Assembly: GCA_035548675.1 (NCBI GenBank)
Contig: DASZSJ010000079.1
Location: forward strand, 1 to 9,911
Source: VRUE01 sp035548675
GTDB lineage: Bacteria; Actinomycetota; Thermoleophilia; Solirubrobacterales; 70-9
Length of the DNA: 9,911 nt
Reading direction: 5' to 3'
The translations under genes and the position numbers were made by a program. Numbering within the stretch: position 1 is the stretch's first letter; every line of letters begins with the position of its first letter. The notes under the pieces were generated by a model. The model made no database searches, was not told where the DNA came from, and saw nothing but the letters and a program-made list of their open reading frames with translations. Shown piece after piece: positions 1 through 6,640 of this stretch.

Positions 1-22
1 CGGCGGAGCCGCGCTCTCAGAT

Positions 23-58
23 TGTCGCTAAGCGCATGCTTCGCATGCGCGTGCGACA
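23..58. terminator. Two-part palindrome upstream of the flagellar operon
   Basis: A perfect 8-bp inverted repeat, GCGCATGC (32-39) and GCATGCGC (43-50), encloses a 3-nt loop. Outside a small internal loop it is extended by TGTCGC (23-28) pairing with GCGACA (53-58). No T-tract follows on either strand. It lies about 70 bp before the promoter at 129-156, so it could end transcription from a gene to the left of the window or act as a DNA site. No coding region can be supported in positions 1-165. Confidence 0.4.
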
Positions 59-128
59 TCAATTCCCGCAGAGGCACACCCGCCATGCCCCCATAACCCC
101 GCCCGAACAACAAGCCTCGCCGAATCGC

Positions 129-156
129 CTCAAGACGTGGCGGGCCCGGCCGAATA
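129..156 (+). promoter_or_regulatory. Candidate sigma-28 (flagellar) promoter of the rod/hook operon
   Basis: CTCAAG (129-134), 14 bases, then GCCGAATA (149-156). The motility sigma consensus is close to TAAA-N15-GCCGATAA. The same elements with the same 14-base spacing occur before the CHAP gene and before flagellin in this window, which is the main support. The -10 element ends 9 bases before the ATG at 166, so transcription would begin at or a few bases before the start codon. Confidence 0.65.
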
Positions 157-165
157 CCGGGGCAG

Positions 166-852
166 ATGGATCGTGGGCTCTACATCGCGGCCTCGGGGAT
201 GTTGGCGGAGATGGTCCGCCAGGAACAGATCGCCAACGACTTGGCCAACTCGACCACCCCGGGCTACAAGGCCGACCGCTCGGCTCAGGCGGGCTTCGGT
301 CAGCTGCTGCTGGGCAACACGGCAAACGGCCGTCCGATCGGCCGCGCTGGGCTCGGCGTCCAGATCGACGAGGTCCGCACCGACCTGACGCCGGCGGCGA
401 TCCACGAAACCGGCGAGCCGCTCGACTTTGCGGTCGAAGGCGAAGGCTTCTTTGCGGTGCGCACCGCGGCCGGCACGCGCTACACCCGCAACGGGCAGTT
501 CGGCGCCTCGGCGGCGGGCACCCTCGTCGACGCCTTCGGCAACGAGGTGCTGGGCGGCGGCGGCGCCCCCGTGCGGCTGCGCCGCGACGGCACGGTCCGC
601 CCCGGCGACATCGGCGTCTTCGCCGTCGCCGACGCCCGCAAGCAGGGCGACTCGCTCTTCGCCGGCGCTGCCAGCGGTGCCGCCAGCGGTCGGGTCCGGT
701 CGGGGGCGCTGGAGGAATCGGCAACCGACCCGGCCCACTCGATGGTCGAGATGATCGCCTCCTTCCGCTCGCTCGAAGCCGGCCAGAAGGCGCTGCAGAC
801 GATCGACGAAACGCTGGGCGAGTCCGCCGGCCAGGTCGGGGCGGTGTCCTAG
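166..852 (+). CDS. flgF: Flagellar basal-body rod protein, FlgF/FlgG family (probably FlgF)
   Basis: Structural protein of the flagellar rod, 228 residues, exported by the flagellar type III apparatus and assembled outside the membrane. The family N-terminal signature is clear: a start like MDRGLYIAASGM, then QIANDLANSTTPGYK at about residues 21-35. A central segment has the family's GEPLDFAVEGEGFF and RNGQF motifs, and the C-terminal helix (about 185-220) ends in the expected amphipathic pattern. There is no Sec signal, as normal for axial proteins. It is the shorter and more divergent of two adjacent rod paralogs, which suits FlgF, but FlgF and FlgG are hard to tell apart in Gram-positives. 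Its stop codon directly abuts the GTG of the next gene. No good ribosome binding site is visible, consistent with a leaderless mRNA from the promoter at 129-156. Confidence 0.85.
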   Translation: MDRGLYIAASGMLAEMVRQEQIANDLANSTTPGYKADRSAQAGFGQLLLGNTANGRPIGRAGLGVQIDEVRTDLTPAAIHETGEPLDFAVEGEGFFAVRTAAGTRYTRNGQFGASAAGTLVDAFGNEVLGGGGAPVRLRRDGTVRPGDIGVFAVADARKQGDSLFAGAASGAASGRVRSGALEESATDPAHSMVEMIASFRSLEAGQKALQTIDETLGESAGQVGAVS

Positions 853-1587
853 GTGATTGGCGCCCTCTACACCGCGGCAGCGGGGATGGAAGCCCAGCAG
901 CACCACCTCGACGCGCTCTCCAACGACATCGCCAACGCCTCGACCAGCGGCTACAAGAGCCTGCGGGTCGGCTTCCACGACCTGATCTACCAGTCGGCCG
1001 GCAGGGGGGCGGGGCCCGGCGTGCAGACCGGCGCCGGCGCCGCGGCCGGGATCATCGGCCGCAACCAGTCCCAGGGCGCCCTGGTCCCGACCGAACGGCC
1101 GCTCGACATCGCCCTGGAGGGCCCCGGCTTCATCCGCGTCCGCGGCCGTGACGGCGGCGTCGCCCTCACCCGCGACGGCAACCTCGGCGTCGACCCCGAT
1201 GGGCGCCTGCGCACCGCCGGTGGGCTGCTGCTGGAACCGTCGCTGAAGCTGCCGCCTGGAACCGACCCGAGCGAAGTCTCGATCGGGCCCGACGGCGCGG
1301 TCAGCGTCGGCCGCCGCCGGCTCGGCGCGATCGCGCTGCTCACCGTCGCCAACCCCGATGGGCTCGAGCCGAGCGGGGACAACGCCTTCCGCCCGACCGC
1401 GGCCAGCGGCCCCGCCGGGACCGACCGCGGCACTACCGTGCAGCAGGGCGCCCTGGAGGCCTCCAACGTTGACATGGCCGACGCGACGGTGGCGATGATG
1501 AACGCCCAGCGCGGCTATGAGCTCGGCAGCCGCGCGATCCAGACCCAGGACGAAGTTCTCGCGGTCGCCAACGGGATCAAGCGATGA
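853..1587 (+). CDS. flgG: Flagellar basal-body distal rod protein FlgG
   Basis: A 244-residue axial protein, near the usual FlgG length of about 260, predicted to form the distal rod. N-terminal rod signature: MIGALYTAAAGM followed by SNDIANASTSGYK at about residues 23-35. The C-terminus is classic FlgG: GALEASNVDMADA, then a helix ending in RGYELGSRAIQTQDEVL (about 220-236). The middle carries RPLDIALEGPGF and TRDGNLGVDPDG, the family's beta-domain entry. It starts at GTG immediately after the TAG of the preceding gene with no gap, so translation is probably coupled. Its own stop overlaps the next ATG as ATGA (1584-1587). Confidence 0.92.
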   Translation: MIGALYTAAAGMEAQQHHLDALSNDIANASTSGYKSLRVGFHDLIYQSAGRGAGPGVQTGAGAAAGIIGRNQSQGALVPTERPLDIALEGPGFIRVRGRDGGVALTRDGNLGVDPDGRLRTAGGLLLEPSLKLPPGTDPSEVSIGPDGAVSVGRRRLGAIALLTVANPDGLEPSGDNAFRPTAASGPAGTDRGTTVQQGALEASNVDMADATVAMMNAQRGYELGSRAIQTQDEVLAVANGIKR

Positions 1588-1847
1588 GCGCGCCCGTGCC
1601 AGCGTTGGCGCCGGGTGCCGTGCCGCCACAGATCCGCGCCGAAGGCACCCAGGCCGTGGCCAGCTTCCGCGCCGCGCTCGGCTTCGAAAAGGTGCTGATC
1701 GACAAGTTGCTGAGTGAGGCCCTGCCCAGCGAAGAAGGCGGGCCGCAGGCGGCGAGCCTGCCCGAAACCCTCGCCGACGCGATCGTCTCGGCGGGCGGGG
1801 CGGGGATCGCGACGGGGATCTTCGCCGCCCCCGGCACGGGACGATGA
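1584..1847 (+). CDS. flgJ: Flagellar rod-binding (rod-cap) protein, FlgJ N-terminal-domain type
   Basis: A small 87-residue protein matching the N-terminal half of FlgJ, the cap that promotes rod polymerisation. Visible hallmarks are a helix FEKVLIDKLLSEAL (about 34-47), corresponding to the family's FE..L...M pattern, and a C-terminal LADAIVSAGGAGIA (about 63-76), corresponding to the conserved 'ia..GglGia' motif. Enterobacterial FlgJ is about 310 residues because a muramidase domain is fused behind this one. Here there is no enzyme domain, and a separate CHAP hydrolase is encoded at 5973-6551. The start overlaps the flgG stop and its stop overlaps the next gene's ATG, both as ATGA, so it is co-translated. 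Assignment rests on short motifs plus position between flgG and flgN/flgK. Confidence 0.7.
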   Translation: MSAPVPALAPGAVPPQIRAEGTQAVASFRAALGFEKVLIDKLLSEALPSEEGGPQAASLPETLADAIVSAGGAGIATGIFAAPGTGR

Positions 1848-2326
1848 GCGCCGCGCTGCTCGCCAGCGACGCTGCGCTCCTCGCCACCGTGCGGCGCCAC
1901 CTCGAGCGCCAGATCGAATCGGCCCGGCGCCTGCTCGAGCTGGTCCTGCGCCAGGGGGCGGCGATTCGCGAGCGCGACACCGAGGCGGTGCTGGCGCGGC
2001 TGGCCGAGATCAAGGTCGAGATGGCTGGGCGCCAGGCACTGGAGGACGAACGCGACGCCCTGATCGGCCAGGTCGGGGCGCGGCTCGGCGTCGGGGCGGG
2101 GGACGTGACGCTGGGCGCGCTGGCGGGCCTCGCCGCGCCGGAGGAGGCCGCCGAGATCGAGGCGCGCAGCGCTGAGCTGCGCGGCCTGCTCGCCGAGATC
2201 GCCCGCGAGCACGGGATCAACCAGGCGCTGATGCGCCAGGAGCTGACCTTCCTCGACCACCTGATCCGCCTCGTCGGCGAGCCGCCGAGCGACGGCGGCA
2301 ACCGGCTGATGGACGTGGAGGCATAG
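1844..2326 (+). CDS. flgN: FlgN-like flagellar export chaperone
   Basis: A 160-residue, almost wholly alpha-helical, charged protein with leucine-rich amphipathic stretches (for example HLERQIESARRLLELVL near residues 18-34 and AELRGLLAEIAREHGINQALM near 108-128). FlgN is a cytoplasmic chaperone that binds the C-terminal helices of FlgK and FlgL and delivers them to the export gate. FlgN sequences are poorly conserved, so the assignment leans on size, helical character and its place immediately before flgK and flgL, the usual gene order. The ATG overlaps the preceding stop by ATGA. It ends 4 bases before the GTG of flgK. No signal peptide or membrane segment is present. Confidence 0.72.
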   Translation: MSAALLASDAALLATVRRHLERQIESARRLLELVLRQGAAIRERDTEAVLARLAEIKVEMAGRQALEDERDALIGQVGARLGVGAGDVTLGALAGLAAPEEAAEIEARSAELRGLLAEIAREHGINQALMRQELTFLDHLIRLVGEPPSDGGNRLMDVEA

Positions 2327-2330
2327 GGGC

Positions 2331-3659
2331 GTGGCCGTCTCCACCTTCACCGGGCTGCAGACGGCGCTGCGGGGACTGCTGGCGCAGCAGCGCGCGCTCG
2401 ACGTCACCTCGCACAACGTCGCCAACGCCAACACCGTCGGCTACTCGCGCCAGGAAGCCGTGCTCGCCGCCTCGCCGGCGCTGCGGATCCCGGCCGGCGC
2501 GGTCCAGGGCGGCGGCGCCGCCGAACTCGGCACCGGCGTCGACGTCGCCGCCTACCGCCGCATCCGCGACCAGTTCCTCGACCTCCAGTACCGCGCCCAG
2601 GCGATGCGCCTCGGCGGCCTGGCGGCGCAGGTGCGGGGGCTGGAAGGGGTCGAAGTGGCGCTGGCCGAGCCCGGCGAAAACGGGATCGCCGCCCAGCTCG
2701 GCAAGTTCTGGTCGGGCTGGGAAGCGCTCGCCAACGCCCCCGAGAACCAGGCGACGCGGCAGGCCCTCCTGGAGAGCGGGGTCGGCCTGGCGGGCAGCAT
2801 CGCCGCGCTCGACCGCCAGCTCGCCACCGCCTCCGAACAGGCCGCGGCCGAGTACGAATCGATCGTCGCCGGCGGCGGCGAAGTCGGCCAGATGGCGGCG
2901 GAGATCGCGCGGCTGAACGAATCGATCCGCAGCTCGCTCGGCTCCGGATCCACCCCGAACGACCTGCTCGACCGCCGCGACCTCTTGCTCGACCGGCTCT
3001 CGGCCCTGGCCCAGGTCTCGGTCACCGACCTCGGCGACGGCACGATCGAAGTCGAATTCGGCGACGCGGCGACGCCGCTCGTCGCCGGCACCGCGGTCAG
3101 CTGGCCGCAGGCGCTGGCCGAACCGGGGGGAAAGCTTGGGGCGCTGCTCGAGATCTCCGGCCCGACCGGCACGATCGCCTCCTACCGCGCCGACCTCGAC
3201 GCCTTCGCCGGGGAACTGGCGGAAACCGTGAACGCGATCCACGCCAGCGGCGGCGGCCCCGCCTTCTTCTCCTTCACCCCCGGCAGCGCCGCCTCGACCC
3301 TCGCCGTCGCCGTCGGCGCCGCCGAAGTGCAGACCTCGGTTGGCCCCGCCGCCGGCGCCAATGACATCGCGATCGCGATCGGCGCCCTGCGCGGCGGCTC
3401 CGCCGACCAGGCCTACGCCAGCTTCGTCAGCCGCGTCGGCACCGACATGAGCAACGCCCGCCGCGCCGAGCAGAACGCCGACGCCCTGACGGCGGCGATC
3501 GACGCCCGGCGCGAAGCCACCGCCGGCGTCTCGCTCGACGAGGAAATGACCAACCTGATCCGCTTCCAGCGCGCCTACCAGGCCTCGGCGCGGGCGATGA
3601 CGAGCTTCGACGAAGCGCTCGACGTGCTGGTCAACCGCACCGGCAGGGTGGGGCTCTGA
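2331..3659 (+). CDS. flgK: Flagellar hook-associated protein 1 (FlgK)
   Basis: Hook-filament junction protein of 442 residues, shorter than the roughly 500-550 seen in Bacillus and enterobacteria, so the surface domain is compact. N-terminus: FTGLQTALRGLLAQQRALDV, then SHNVANANTVGYSRQ (about 27-41), the axial-protein motif in its FlgK form. Middle: coiled-coil helices, then a segment near residue 200-235 with NDLLDRRDLLLDRLSAL, highly typical of FlgK. C-terminus: GVSLDEEMTNLIRFQRAYQASARAM (about 402-426), also diagnostic. It starts at GTG with a GGAG/GGGG-type purine stretch just upstream overlapping the end of flgN. It is the first junction protein to assemble on the hook; FlgL follows it in the same operon. 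Confidence 0.95.
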   Translation: MAVSTFTGLQTALRGLLAQQRALDVTSHNVANANTVGYSRQEAVLAASPALRIPAGAVQGGGAAELGTGVDVAAYRRIRDQFLDLQYRAQAMRLGGLAAQVRGLEGVEVALAEPGENGIAAQLGKFWSGWEALANAPENQATRQALLESGVGLAGSIAALDRQLATASEQAAAEYESIVAGGGEVGQMAAEIARLNESIRSSLGSGSTPNDLLDRRDLLLDRLSALAQVSVTDLGDGTIEVEFGDAATPLVAGTAVSWPQALAEPGGKLGALLEISGPTGTIASYRADLDAFAGELAETVNAIHASGGGPAFFSFTPGSAASTLAVAVGAAEVQTSVGPAAGANDIAIAIGALRGGSADQAYASFVSRVGTDMSNARRAEQNADALTAAIDARREATAGVSLDEEMTNLIRFQRAYQASARAMTSFDEALDVLVNRTGRVGL

Positions 3660-3669
3660 GGGGGCGGCG

Positions 3670-4584
3670 ATGGGGACCCGGATCACCGAGTCGATGGCCC
3701 AGCGCTCGATCCTGCGCGACCTGGTCGCCGCCGACCGCAACCTCGCCCTGACCCAGCGCCGGCTCTCCTCCGGCAAGCAGCTGACGCGGCCCTCCGACGA
3801 TCCCTTCGGGGTCAACCGGGCGATCGCGCTGCGCGGTGAGCTCGAGGGCACGCGCCAGTTCCGCGCCAACGTCAACGAGGCGACCGGCTGGACCAACGCC
3901 ACCGAAGCGGCGCTGACCCGGATCACCGACGTGATCCAGCGCGCCCGCGAACTGCTCGTCTCCGGCGGCAACGACTCCAACGGCCAGGTCGCCCGGGAAG
4001 CGATCGCGACCGAGATCGACGCCCTCGCCGAATCGCTCAAGCAGGAGGCCAACGCGACCTATGAGGGCCGCTACGTGTTCGCCGGCACGGCGACCGAAAC
4101 GCCGCCCTACGCGCTCGGCGCCTCCGACGCCTACGCCGGCGACGCCGGCACGGTGGCGCGGACGATCGGCGTCGGCGTCTCGCTCACGGTCAACGTCAGC
4201 GCCGCCGGCCTGCTCGGCGAAGGCCAGGCGGCGGCCGACGACAGGCTGCTCGACACGATGCGCGACATCGCCGAACACCTGCGCGGCGGCACCGCCGCCG
4301 ATGCCGAAGCGCTGCGCGGCACCGACCTCGAACGCCTCGACGCCAACCTCGACGAGCTGACCCGGGTGCGGGCGATCGTCGGCGCCACCGCCAACCGCCT
4401 GCAGGCCGCCGGCGCCCGCCTCGACGAGCTTGAAGAATCGGGCCTCGATTTGCTCTCGAAGACAGAGGACGCCGACATGGCGGAAACGCTGGTCAACTAC
4501 TCGACCCAGCGCGCCGCCTACGAAGCGGCGCTGAAGGCCGGAGCCAACATCGTGCAGGTGTCGCTGCTCGACTTCCTGCGCTGA
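3670..4584 (+). CDS. flgL: Flagellar hook-associated protein 3 (FlgL)
   Basis: Flagellin-like junction protein of 304 residues, a normal FlgL length, that links FlgK to the filament. N-terminal flagellin-family motif: LTQRRLSSGKQLTRPSDDP (about 28-46), in which RPSDDP is typical of FlgL where flagellins have RAADD. Helical N domain continues through about residue 135 with NEATGWTNATEAAL and YEGRYVFAGT (about 131-140), a FlgL hallmark. A small variable domain follows, then the C-terminal helix DADMAETLVNYSTQRAAYEAALKAGANI (about 266-293). It begins 10 bases after the flgK stop, behind a G-rich stretch that may serve as binding site. The gap to fliW is 26 bases. Confidence 0.95.
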   Translation: MGTRITESMAQRSILRDLVAADRNLALTQRRLSSGKQLTRPSDDPFGVNRAIALRGELEGTRQFRANVNEATGWTNATEAALTRITDVIQRARELLVSGGNDSNGQVAREAIATEIDALAESLKQEANATYEGRYVFAGTATETPPYALGASDAYAGDAGTVARTIGVGVSLTVNVSAAGLLGEGQAAADDRLLDTMRDIAEHLRGGTAADAEALRGTDLERLDANLDELTRVRAIVGATANRLQAAGARLDELEESGLDLLSKTEDADMAETLVNYSTQRAAYEAALKAGANIVQVSLLDFLR

Positions 4585-4598
4585 GCTGGACGACCGAT

Positions 4599-4610
4599 AG
4601 GAGGAAAGGA
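4599..4610 (+). promoter_or_regulatory. Strong ribosome binding site of fliW with three GGA motifs
   Basis: AGGAGG (4599-4604) lies 6 bases before the ATG at 4611, the best Shine-Dalgarno in the operon. The stretch contains three GGA triplets in 12 bases (AGGAGGAAAGGA). GGA is the core recognised by CsrA, so this site could also be a CsrA target; that part is inference only. Confidence 0.6.
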
Positions 4611-5051
4611 ATGCCGCAGACCGTCAACAGCACTCGCTTCGGCGAGCTCGAGGTACCCGATGAGGCGCTGATCGAGTTCCCCGATGGCCTGATCGGCGTC
4701 GGCGGCAGCCGCTTCGCCCTGCTCAGCCGCGAGGGCAACGGCGCCTTCAGCTGGTTGCAGGAGGTCGAGCGCGGCGATCTGGCGCTGCCGGTCACCGACC
4801 CCTTCGCCTTCTTCCCCGACTACGAAGTGCGGATCTCCGACGCCGAGGCCGAGCGGATCGGGATCGCCGACCCGGCCGGGGCCGACGTGCTGGCGATCGT
4901 CCGCGCCGCCGAGGCGCTGGCGGACTTCAGCCTCAACCTGCTGGCGCCGATCCTGGTCTCGCGCCGCGTCGGCCACCAGGTGCTCAACGAGGCGCCGGCC
5001 TCGGTGCGGGAGCCGCTCTTGGCCGGGATGGCCACGCAGGGCTCCGCCTGA
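4611..5051 (+). CDS. fliW: Flagellar assembly factor FliW
   Basis: A 146-residue cytoplasmic protein of the FliW family. In Bacillus subtilis FliW binds both newly made flagellin and CsrA; when flagellin has been exported, free FliW sequesters CsrA and relieves repression of flagellin translation. Visible family features: TRFGELEVPDEALIEFPDGL (about 8-27), corresponding to the conserved start of the domain; FSWLQEVERGDLALPVTDPF (about 47-66), matching the characteristic 'f.wLqs.d.p.laf.v.dP' block; and NLLAPILVSRR (about 109-119), matching the conserved 'NL.aPivin'. Length is normal. It is placed directly before csrA, the usual arrangement, and follows flgL. Confidence 0.95.
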   Translation: MPQTVNSTRFGELEVPDEALIEFPDGLIGVGGSRFALLSREGNGAFSWLQEVERGDLALPVTDPFAFFPDYEVRISDAEAERIGIADPAGADVLAIVRAAEALADFSLNLLAPILVSRRVGHQVLNEAPASVREPLLAGMATQGSA

Positions 5052-5072
5052 GCGGGGCGAAAGGAAGGGCAG

Positions 5073-5297
5073 ATGCTGACGATCACCCGCCGGCCCGGCG
5101 AGAAGATCATGATCGGGGACGACGTCGTCGTCGAGATCGTCGACGTCACCGGCACCACCGTGCGGGTCGGGATCACCGCCCCGCGCGAGCGCAAGATCTA
5201 CCGCGAGGAGCTCTGGGAGCGGGTCCGGCGCGAGAACGAGGAGGCGGCTCGGGCGGATCCCGAGCGCCTCGGCGAGCTCAAGCCCCCGGCGGGATGA
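5073..5297 (+). CDS. csrA: Carbon storage / flagellin translation regulator CsrA
   Basis: RNA-binding translational repressor of 74 residues. It aligns with CsrA from the first residue: MLTITRRPGEKIMIGDD, then a TVRVGITAPRE strand, and YREELWERV. The key RNA-contact residues of the family are in place (L2, T5, R6, R7 in strand 1 and R44 in strand 5). The C-terminal helix is longer than in E. coli (61 residues) and acidic/arginine-rich, as in Gram-positive and epsilonproteobacterial CsrA that pair with FliW. An AAGGAAGGG stretch at 5061-5069 precedes the ATG. The expected target is the flagellin leader at 7487-7550, which carries two loop-exposed GGA sites. Its last 20 bases overlap the 3' end of the convergent regulator gene. 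Confidence 0.95.
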   Translation: MLTITRRPGEKIMIGDDVVVEIVDVTGTTVRVGITAPRERKIYREELWERVRRENEEAARADPERLGELKPPAG

Positions 5298-5976
5298 CCA
5301 GCCGCATCGTGATCGCCAGCGCCACCGCCTGAGCGAGGGTGCGGGCGCCGAGTTTGCGCTTGATGTTGCGCACGTGCGTGCGCGCCGTGTGGGGGCTGAT
5401 GCAGAGCGCCGCCGCGATCTCCTCGCTCCCCGCCCCGCGCGCCAGTTCCAGCGCCACGTGGCGCTCGCGCTCGGAGAGCAGGGGGGGAGGCGGCTCGGCC
5501 TCGGGCCGGTGGTGGGCGCACTCGAAGAACATGCCGCCGCCGGCGAGCGCGTGGATCGCCCGCAGCACCCGCTGCGGCGGGCACTGGTGGCAGATCGCGC
5601 CGCAGGCGCCGCTGCCGGCCACCGCCAGCAGGCGGTCGCCGTCGGGCGGCGAGTCGAGCACGAGCAGGACGCGCGAGTGCTGTTCGCGCCCGAGCCGGTG
5701 CGCCATCGCGACCCCCTGACCCGAGACTCCGATCAGGGCCACGTCGGGAGCGACGCCTTCGGGGCCGCTGAGGACGGTTTCGACGTCGATCGGCGCCGCG
5801 GCCAGGACCTCGACCCCGTTCTCCTGCAGCAGCGCCGCCAGCGCCGCTCGCCCGAGCGCCCGGTCGTGGTAGATGGCGACGCTCGGCACCCGCTCCGGGT
5901 CGATCCCAGCCGGGTCGGCGACGCCGGTGCGCCGGGTCGCCGGAACGGCTGCCAGGGTCGATTGCAGGGGGCTCAT
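5278..5976 (-). CDS. LuxR-type DNA-binding regulator with degenerate receiver domain
   Basis: A 232-residue two-domain protein with the layout of a NarL/FixJ response regulator. An N-terminal tail (1-30) is followed by a receiver-like fold (about 32-155) starting VAIYHDRALGRAAL, and a LuxR helix-turn-helix at about 167-226 (LSERERHVALELARG, then SPHTARTHVRNIKRKLGA as recognition helix). The canonical phospho-acceptor aspartate of the PDVALI block is a glycine (G83), and the conserved lysine region reads CPPQRV, so phosphorylation is unlikely; this is an atypical, phosphorylation-independent receiver. The ATG at 5976 is chosen because it overlaps the CHAP gene stop as ATGA; longer in-frame starts lie inside that gene. 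Two-gene operon with the hydrolase, hence probably under the same sigma-28-like promoter. Targets are unknown; flagellar control is inferred from location. Confidence 0.82.
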   Translation of the reverse strand: MSPLQSTLAAVPATRRTGVADPAGIDPERVPSVAIYHDRALGRAALAALLQENGVEVLAAAPIDVETVLSGPEGVAPDVALIGVSGQGVAMAHRLGREQHSRVLLVLDSPPDGDRLLAVAGSGACGAICHQCPPQRVLRAIHALAGGGMFFECAHHRPEAEPPPPLLSERERHVALELARGAGSEEIAAALCISPHTARTHVRNIKRKLGARTLAQAVALAITMRLVIPPGA

Positions 5977-6551
5977 CCCAGCCGCACGTAGCCCGTGGCC
6001 CCGCCCCCGTCGGGCCCGTAGGTGCGCTGGGAGACGCGGTCGGAGGAGTTGCCCTCGATCGTGCGGATGCTGCCGTCGGGCAGGACCGCTTCGACGATGC
6101 CAACGTGCTCGCCGCCCCAGACGATCAGGTCGCCGGGGCGGGGTGGGCCGGCCGTGGCGGGGACCGCGCGCCCGCTGCCCTCCGCCCATTCCCAGAGGGC
6201 GCTGACGGACTGGAAGCCTTCGCCGCCCTCGCCGAGCGGGGTTCCGCCCTGGCGGGCGGCCCAGGAGACGAAGTCCGCGCACCAGGGGCCGACCCCGGCG
6301 CCGGCGACCGCGGCGCGGTACTGGGCGATCCGGGGGGAGTCGTTGGAGCCGGGCGGCTGCTCGGCCTGGCCGATCTCGCCGCGGGCGGCGGCAACCGCCG
6401 CCGTGCCCGCTTCGCCGCCGCCGGGAGCGGTGGCGGCGAGGACGGCCGGGAAGCGCCCGCCGGTCGTGGCTTCAGCCCTCCCCGCCGGCGGCGGGGGGAG
6501 CAGGGACCCTTCGATTTCGGCGATCCGCGAGAGGGCGGTTCCGACGCTCAT
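5973..6551 (-). CDS. CHAP-domain peptidoglycan hydrolase, probably flagellum-associated
   Basis: A 192-residue protein with a C-terminal CHAP (NlpC/P60-superfamily) amidase/endopeptidase domain at about residues 55-192. The catalytic cysteine is in WCADFVSWAAR (C91), the histidine in GEHVGIVEA (H149) and the third polar residue in IEGNSS (E166 or N168). The first 50 residues are a small helix (MSVGTALSRIAEIEGSLL) and a low-complexity Gly/Ala/Pro linker. There is no Sec signal peptide or membrane helix, so export through the flagellar apparatus is possible, as for FlgJ. Since the FlgJ homolog at 1584-1847 lacks an enzyme domain, this is a good candidate for the enzyme that opens the wall for the rod. 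It is preceded by a near-consensus flagellar promoter and overlaps the downstream regulator by 4 bases. Confidence 0.85.
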   Translation of the reverse strand: MSVGTALSRIAEIEGSLLPPPPAGRAEATTGGRFPAVLAATAPGGGEAGTAAVAAARGEIGQAEQPPGSNDSPRIAQYRAAVAGAGVGPWCADFVSWAARQGGTPLGEGGEGFQSVSALWEWAEGSGRAVPATAGPPRPGDLIVWGGEHVGIVEAVLPDGSIRTIEGNSSDRVSQRTYGPDGGGATGYVRLG

Positions 6552-6560
6552 CTGGCCCGG

Positions 6561-6588
6561 TAATCGGCCGCGGGCGCCGGATCTTTAG
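6561..6588 (-). promoter_or_regulatory. Near-consensus sigma-28 promoter of the CHAP hydrolase/regulator operon
   Basis: Read on the minus strand: CTAAAG (6588-6583), 14 bases, then GCCGATTA (6568-6561). This is the best match in the window to the motility sigma consensus TAAA-N15-GCCGATAA. The -10 element ends 9 bases from the ATG at 6551, and the 9 bases between (CCGGGCCAG) nearly match those of the flgF promoter (CCGGGGCAG). A leaderless or nearly leaderless transcript is implied. Confidence 0.75.
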
Positions 6589-6612
6589 GTAACGGAATTT
6601 TTCCGGTTATCC
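6588..6612. other. Imperfect AT-containing hairpin next to the CHAP-operon promoter
   Basis: GTAACGGAA and TTCCGGTTA pair around a TTT loop with one bulged G, and a run of five T/A bases lies at the centre. It sits directly upstream of the -35 element at 6583-6588. It could be a secondary terminator after flagellin or an upstream promoter element. It is a local AT-rich patch in GC-rich DNA and little more can be said. Confidence 0.3.
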
Positions 6613-6640
6613 GTCCAGGCGGGAGGGGAGACGGGTCGGA

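Noticed and set aside
1..35. Remnant of an upstream coding region at the left edge
   Set aside because: Too short to recognise; one frame ends in TAA at 29-31 but the few residues give no family signal.
130..2301. Very long minus-strand open frame (723 codons) opposite the flgF-flgN genes
   Set aside because: It is antisense to well-recognised flagellar genes, is low-complexity Arg/Ala/Gly-rich and shows no family motifs. Long shadow frames are expected at this GC content.
2217..4052. Minus-strand open frame of 611 codons opposite flgK/flgL
   Set aside because: Same reason: composition is that of the reverse complement of GC3-rich coding sequence, and both flgK and flgL match their families end to end.
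4583..4598. Possible sigma-28 -10 element (GACCGATA) before fliW
   Set aside because: The spaced position 14 bases upstream holds CTTCCT rather than CTMAAG, and fliW is only 26 bases behind flgL, so an internal promoter is not supported.
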